Source: Euryarchaeota archaeon UBA23 (GTDB taxonomy: Archaea; Thermoplasmatota; Poseidoniia; Poseidoniales; Thalassarchaeaceae). Taken from it: a stretch of 9,111 bases of DNA. Under the pieces are notes generated by a model, which ran no database searches, had not been told where the DNA came from, and was given only the letters and a program-made list of their open reading frames with translations. The stretch covers positions 76,412 to 85,522 of the forward strand of contig DAIJ01000008.1 in NCBI GenBank assembly GCA_002498725.1, given 5' to 3'. Each line of letters starts with the position of its first letter. Positions within the stretch are counted from its first letter, which is position 1. This document shows positions 6,263-9,111 of the stretch, in pieces. The translations under genes were made by a program, and so were the position numbers.

Positions 6263-6793
6263 ATGGGGTGCATCCACATCTACGTGGATGGATCATGTGA
6301 AGAGAATCGAAATGTTACTGCAGAGACTCCTGCAGGCTGGGGTTTTGCTGTTGTTGAAGGAGATACGGGCCTTGGTAGAGGACGTGGAGATATTGTATAC
6401 GAATCGAGTGGAATTGTTATAACAAATTCAAACTTGTCTGAATTCATTGGAGCAGAAGTTGGCTCAAATAATACTGCAGAATTGAGTGCTATAGCGCAAG
6501 CCCTGCGCTGGATTTTAGAATCTGGGGATTGTGAATGTGTTGTGATTCGAGCAGATTCTCAATATGCATTGAATATCGCTGCAGGCGAGTGGCGTGCTAA
6601 GAAAAATCGTGCTCTTGCACAAAGGGTACAGAAATTATGGAATGAGGTGTCAACTATTTGTGAATTAAGAGGGGAGCATGTTCGTGCGCATCGTGGTCAT
6701 CGCTGGAATGAAAGAGCTGATCATCTGGCTTTCAGGGCTATGTCCGGAGAAGAAGCCCTGCCACTTCAATTCTGGAAACCGGGGCAACGTTAG
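6263..6793 (+). CDS. rnhA: Ribonuclease HI (type 1)
   Basis: A 176-residue type 1 RNase H, which cuts the RNA strand of RNA-DNA hybrids, for example at primers and R-loops. The DEDD catalytic set is complete: D9 (YVDGSC), E73 (NNTAELSAI), D98 (RADSQYA) and D153 (NERADHLA), plus the loop histidine H143 in AHRGHRWNERAD, equivalent to E. coli H124. The distance from the first Asp to the Glu is 64 residues against 38 in E. coli RNase HI, so about 26 extra residues lie in the first beta-strand region. ATG 6263 is preceded by GGTGA (6252-6256), which matches the 3' end of archaeal 16S rRNA; the frame is open from GTG 6257, but ATG is better placed. The gene follows gcvH with a 2-nt gap, so the two are probably translated from one mRNA. 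Confidence 0.93.
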   Translation: MGCIHIYVDGSCEENRNVTAETPAGWGFAVVEGDTGLGRGRGDIVYESSGIVITNSNLSEFIGAEVGSNNTAELSAIAQALRWILESGDCECVVIRADSQYALNIAAGEWRAKKNRALAQRVQKLWNEVSTICELRGEHVRAHRGHRWNERADHLAFRAMSGEEALPLQFWKPGQR

Positions 6794-6859
6794 AGTAACT
6801 CGATCTACTAACAAATAGTACGGTCAAGATTAAGGTCTGTCTCAAGTTGAGAAAATAAT

Positions 6860-6901
6860 ATGGATTTAGAAACAATCTTCCAAACAAAGGATGGTGAATG
6901 A
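6860..6901 (+). CDS. Possible 13-codon leader ORF
   Basis: ATG 6860 opens a short frame reading MDLETIFQTKDGE and stopping at TGA 6899-6901, one base before ATG 6903 of the next gene. The GGTGA that could serve that gene lies inside this ORF. The arrangement would allow translational coupling. Such a short ORF can arise by chance, and no Shine-Dalgarno precedes it. Confidence 0.2.
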   Translation: MDLETIFQTKDGE

Positions 6902-6902
6902 T

Positions 6903-7262
6903 ATGGATCCGCTTGATCCACAGATATGGTTAGTACTAGTTGCATTGATACACGCTGTCGTTGGTGTGATACTCCCGACCGACTGGAAGGATGATACCAA
7001 CAAGATGGTTTCCGGATTCATTCTACTAACATCTGTAACAATGCTCTACGCAGCCTTCATGATGGAGGGAGAGGAGCAGGCTAGGCTCGCCCTCGTGATA
7101 GCTGGCCCCGCATGGGTCTGGTTCGTCGCGTGCTGTTCTATGCGGCTCGAGTACAACCTTGGTAAAGAACCTCAGATATTCTCTTTCAAAGAAGCCGCAC
7201 CACCATTAATCCTCTGGGGGGTTTGTGCTCTCAGTGGACTATTGAGTTCAGGATGGGTTTGA
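6903..7262 (+). CDS. Four-helix membrane protein, unknown function
   Basis: A 119-residue hydrophobic protein that I cannot assign to a family. Four membrane segments are visible at about residues 8-25, 34-53, 61-79 and 98-116, separated by short charged loops (DWKDD, 27-31; EGEEQ, 55-59; RLEYNLGKEPQ, 81-91). Two adjacent cysteines (C77, C78) lie in helix 3. ATG 6903 is preceded by GGTGA with a 5-nt spacer, much like the rnhA start, so I prefer it to the in-frame ATG at 6891, which would add MVND and has AAAGG directly against it. The gene uses many C-ending codons (CTC, GTC, TTC, ATC, ACC), unlike the A/T-ending neighbours, which may point to high expression or a different origin. The next membrane gene begins 1 nt after its stop. 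Confidence 0.8.
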   Translation: MDPLDPQIWLVLVALIHAVVGVILPTDWKDDTNKMVSGFILLTSVTMLYAAFMMEGEEQARLALVIAGPAWVWFVACCSMRLEYNLGKEPQIFSFKEAAPPLILWGVCALSGLLSSGWV

Positions 7263-7263
7263 A

Positions 7264-7635
7264 ATGCTAGACAGAATATTGGATAATAAAAATCTAGCAA
7301 TCTTGAATATGAATTGGGCTGTATTTCACATTCCCATTGCGATGGAGATCGACCCCGAGTTCCCAGTGGTGATTCCGTTTGTTTTCTTGGCGGCTACAAT
7401 CGCTGCCTATGTCATGGATGATTCAATTACAGAGAAAATTATGCTAGCGATTGGGGTCATTTACTTGGTCGTCTTGCCGGCGGTCATTGAGGTATTAATG
7501 GACCCCTCTTCAATGGAAACAGGTAGTGAAGAGTTCAATCTACTCGGTTCGATCGCTTGGGTCGTGATTATTCCACTTACCTTGCTTGGAGCAACAAAAA
7601 AGTGGACTGGAATAGGTACAACCAGTGGCGAGTGA
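7264..7635 (+). CDS. Small multi-pass membrane protein, unknown function
   Basis: A 123-residue protein of unknown family. Strong hydrophobic segments lie at about residues 33-51, 57-78 and 93-110; a weaker one at 11-27 (LAILNMNWAVFHIPIAM) could be a fourth. The loop between the last two strong helices is acidic (MDPSSMETGSEE, 79-90), and the tail after residue 111 is short and polar. It starts 1 nt after the stop of the preceding four-helix membrane protein, has a similar length, and is probably translated by coupling, since no good Shine-Dalgarno is visible. The two may form one membrane complex, but this is inference from the spacing. Confidence 0.8.
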   Translation: MLDRILDNKNLAILNMNWAVFHIPIAMEIDPEFPVVIPFVFLAATIAAYVMDDSITEKIMLAIGVIYLVVLPAVIEVLMDPSSMETGSEEFNLLGSIAWVVIIPLTLLGATKKWTGIGTTSGE

Positions 7636-7665
7636 GTTAAACATAAGACCATTGTCGTATCAATC

Positions 7666-8016
7666 ATGTCAATCATAGAAGCATACAATGAAGCCTGGGA
7701 TACTGGAAACGTCGAAGCACTTGCAAACATCATCCATGATGATTGTGTGTTCGATCCTCATGTTGGTGGAATAACCATGAGTAAGTCAGATATTCTTGGA
7801 TTTGTGAGTGGAAACAACACACCTACTTCTGAGCAAAACCGAATATTGTTCGAAAACGACGAAGTAGGGGTGGCACATTCTATTGTTCACTTTGCTAACG
7901 ACTCTGACTCTGAAGCGGTATTGTCATTCATGCGTTTCAAAGATGGTCAAATAATTTCTATGGAAACCGGAGCTACGCCGCTTTCTGATGATTACAAATT
8001 AGTTGGTAGCGAGTAA
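7666..8016 (+). CDS. SnoaL/NTF2-like fold protein
   Basis: A 116-residue protein with the layout of the NTF2-like superfamily (SnoaL-like). The N-terminal helix pattern AYNEAWDTGNVEALANIIHDDCVFDPH (6-32) is the family hallmark: two helices followed by a strand with the D-x-x-x-F-D type turn. The C-terminal strand pair VLSFMRFKDGQIISMETG (85-102) completes the cone-shaped pocket. Members bind or isomerise small hydrophobic ligands, but the superfamily is so diverse that no substrate can be named. The start ATG 7666 is the first codon of the conserved helix; no Shine-Dalgarno precedes it. It lies 30 nt after the membrane-protein pair and ends 1 nt from the convergent membrane gene. Confidence 0.8.
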   Translation: MSIIEAYNEAWDTGNVEALANIIHDDCVFDPHVGGITMSKSDILGFVSGNNTPTSEQNRILFENDEVGVAHSIVHFANDSDSEAVLSFMRFKDGQIISMETGATPLSDDYKLVGSE

Positions 8017-8017
8017 T

Positions 8018-8443
8018 CTACTCCTCTAACTGAGTATCAGCAAGAGGGCCTGCGACAAGTATTGCATAGATGCCAGATAGTGAAATCAATGAGCCTATTA
8101 ACAACAGAACTAATCCTGTTGGTTCCGGAAGATTTGCTTGATGATAATTACCAATGTACCACGACATTGCTAATGTTAATATGCCAATTCCAACTACCTT
8201 TGGTGCTGTTCCGGCTAGATCTTTCCATTGATCTAACCAAGGTATGAGTCCTTTTCTCTCAAAGGTAAAACGATACCATGCAATATACCATAATGAAAGA
8301 CCAATTAAGCCAATAATTCCTACGCTGAATGAAGTAGAATCCCAAGGCCCTGCTGGCGCTATACCCAGAACTAGTGTGTTAAAAATAAGTAGAGAGCCTA
8401 TAACTGCATGAGCCGTGAAGTTCGGCGCCTGTTTGTCTCCCAT
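8018..8443 (-). CDS. Four-helix membrane protein, unknown function
   Basis: A 141-residue protein I do not recognise. Four hydrophobic segments are visible at about residues 10-30, 36-57, 79-97 and 108-132. The loop between helices 2 and 3 is basic and aromatic (YRFTFERKGLIPWLDQWKD, 57-75), which by the positive-inside rule would be cytoplasmic, placing both termini in the cytoplasm; the tail ends in DTQLEE. The start ATG (8441-8443) has GGGG 5 nt upstream on the minus strand. The gene is convergent with the SnoaL-like gene (their stops are 1 nt apart) and divergent from the GNAT gene. Confidence 0.78.
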   Translation of the reverse strand: MGDKQAPNFTAHAVIGSLLIFNTLVLGIAPAGPWDSTSFSVGIIGLIGLSLWYIAWYRFTFERKGLIPWLDQWKDLAGTAPKVVGIGILTLAMSWYIGNYHQANLPEPTGLVLLLIGSLISLSGIYAILVAGPLADTQLEE

Positions 8444-8495
8444 GAATACCCCAAGTCGTAACTACGCTTCAATCCAACTAAGAAGAATAGTTCAT

Positions 8496-8514
8496 GGACA
8501 AAGTCCTTTTGGAC
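8496..8514. other. Overlapping short inverted repeats before the GNAT start
   Basis: GGAC (8496-8499), GTCC (8503-8506) and GGAC (8511-8514) give two mutually exclusive 4-bp hairpins ending 5 nt before ATG 8520. They lie in the short region between the divergent starts. The stems are very short, so any regulatory role is speculative. Confidence 0.2.
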
Positions 8515-8519
8515 CATTT

Positions 8520-8960
8520 ATGGCATACAGTTTGGTATGGGAGAAATCTGTTGATCAGGAGCATTTAGATCTTCGATTTGAGGTTCTAAGAGAGGGTTTG
8601 CCTCGAGGAAGTGAACATTACCCCGGGATAGATGATGATTCTCGAACTAAGTTTCTCTGTGCATATGAAGATGGTGTCCTAGTTGGCTGCTCAACTCTGC
8701 AAGTAGACGAGCGAGAGGGGTGTAAGTATCGAATTAGAGGAATGGCAGTAAGTCCAGATTCAAGAAACCGTGGAATTGGTTCTAGTATAGTTAAGGGGTT
8801 ACAAGAATTTGCACAAAGTCAAGATACAGGGATTTGGTGTAATGCACGAATTAGAGCAGTCCCAATGTACGAAAGATGTGGTTTTGTAATTATTTCAGAT
8901 GTCTTCGAGATAGAGGGTATTGGACCACATCACGACATGGAATGGAAATTAATTAATTGA
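8520..8960 (+). CDS. GNAT-family N-acetyltransferase
   Basis: A 146-residue GNAT protein, which transfers an acetyl group from acetyl-CoA to an amine of an unknown acceptor. The N-terminal part (LRFEVLREGLPRGSEHYPGIDDD, 18-40) resembles the LR..VLR.G......PGDDD subgroup. The acetyl-CoA loop is RNRGIG (82-87), the R/Q-x-x-G-x-G motif, after the strand RIRGMAVSP (71-79). Motif B is VPMYERCGF (114-122), and the end GPHHDMEWKL (135-144) is also typical. The frame is open back to GTG 8415, and an ATG at 8442 would share CATG with the start of the divergent membrane gene. I chose ATG 8520 because it gives a standard-length domain and leaves 76 nt for divergent promoters. No Shine-Dalgarno helps, so the start is uncertain. 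Confidence 0.88.
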   Translation: MAYSLVWEKSVDQEHLDLRFEVLREGLPRGSEHYPGIDDDSRTKFLCAYEDGVLVGCSTLQVDEREGCKYRIRGMAVSPDSRNRGIGSSIVKGLQEFAQSQDTGIWCNARIRAVPMYERCGFVIISDVFEIEGIGPHHDMEWKLIN

Positions 8961-9018
8961 CAAATCACATCCTAAGGTTGCGTGACAATTATCTACTACC
9001 TGTTTAGACCGAATAGTA

Positions 9019-9111
9019 ATGTTTGATGCAATTAAGTCAACACCTGCCAAAATATGTCTAGGTATAAGCGCACTAGTTACTCTAGTTTATTCGCTGAATT
9101 TTATGCTATGG
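9019..9111 (+). CDS. N-terminus of a membrane protein (cut by window end)
   Basis: ATG 9019 opens a frame that stays open for 31 codons to the last base. The start MFDAIKSTPAK is followed by a hydrophobic segment, ICLGISALVTLVYSLNFMLW (12-31), which looks like a first transmembrane helix, in keeping with the many small membrane proteins nearby. The family cannot be named from this fragment. It begins 58 nt after the GNAT stop on the same strand, with no visible Shine-Dalgarno. Confidence 0.6.
   Translation, partial: MFDAIKSTPAKICLGISALVTLVYSLNFMLW

Overview
This 9.1 kb window looks like a compact genome fragment from an uncultivated archaeon. My best guess is Marine Group II (Poseidoniia/Thermoplasmatota). 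The pointers are a THEP1-family NTPase, which is typical of archaea; many small membrane proteins of unknown function; very short intergenic gaps; a mix of genes with a clear Shine-Dalgarno sequence (GGAGG, GGTGA) and genes with none (probably leaderless); and modest GC. There is no rRNA, tRNA or universal marker gene, so the taxonomy is an inference.

Left part (1-1871): a 12-bp tandem repeat lies at the edge, possibly inside the tail of a plus-strand gene. It is followed by two minus-strand genes, a beta-decarboxylating dehydrogenase of the isopropylmalate/isocitrate/tartrate family and, downstream of it, a SprT-like zinc metalloprotease with a C-terminal zinc ribbon.

Middle part (1976-5799, plus strand): a coiled-coil protein with a winged-helix-like C-terminus precedes a large gamma-type N6-adenine DNA methyltransferase with its own C-terminal target-recognition-like region. 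No nuclease partner is recognisable. After a 151-base leader with two small hairpins come a THEP1-like P-loop NTPase with a strong Shine-Dalgarno and a small two-helix membrane protein. The coiled-coil/methyltransferase pair is the best candidate here for a poorly described modification or defence unit, but the sequence alone does not prove it.

Right part (5877-9111): gcvH (lipoyl carrier of glycine cleavage) is followed 2 nt later by a type 1 RNase HI. Next come two adjacent small multi-pass membrane proteins, an NTF2/SnoaL-like protein, a convergent minus-strand four-helix membrane protein only 1 nt away, a divergent GNAT acetyltransferase, and the truncated start of another membrane protein at the right edge.

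Most of the window reads as ordinary housekeeping and lineage-specific genes. No mobile element, CRISPR array or RNA gene was seen, and no stretch over 300 bases lacks a gene.
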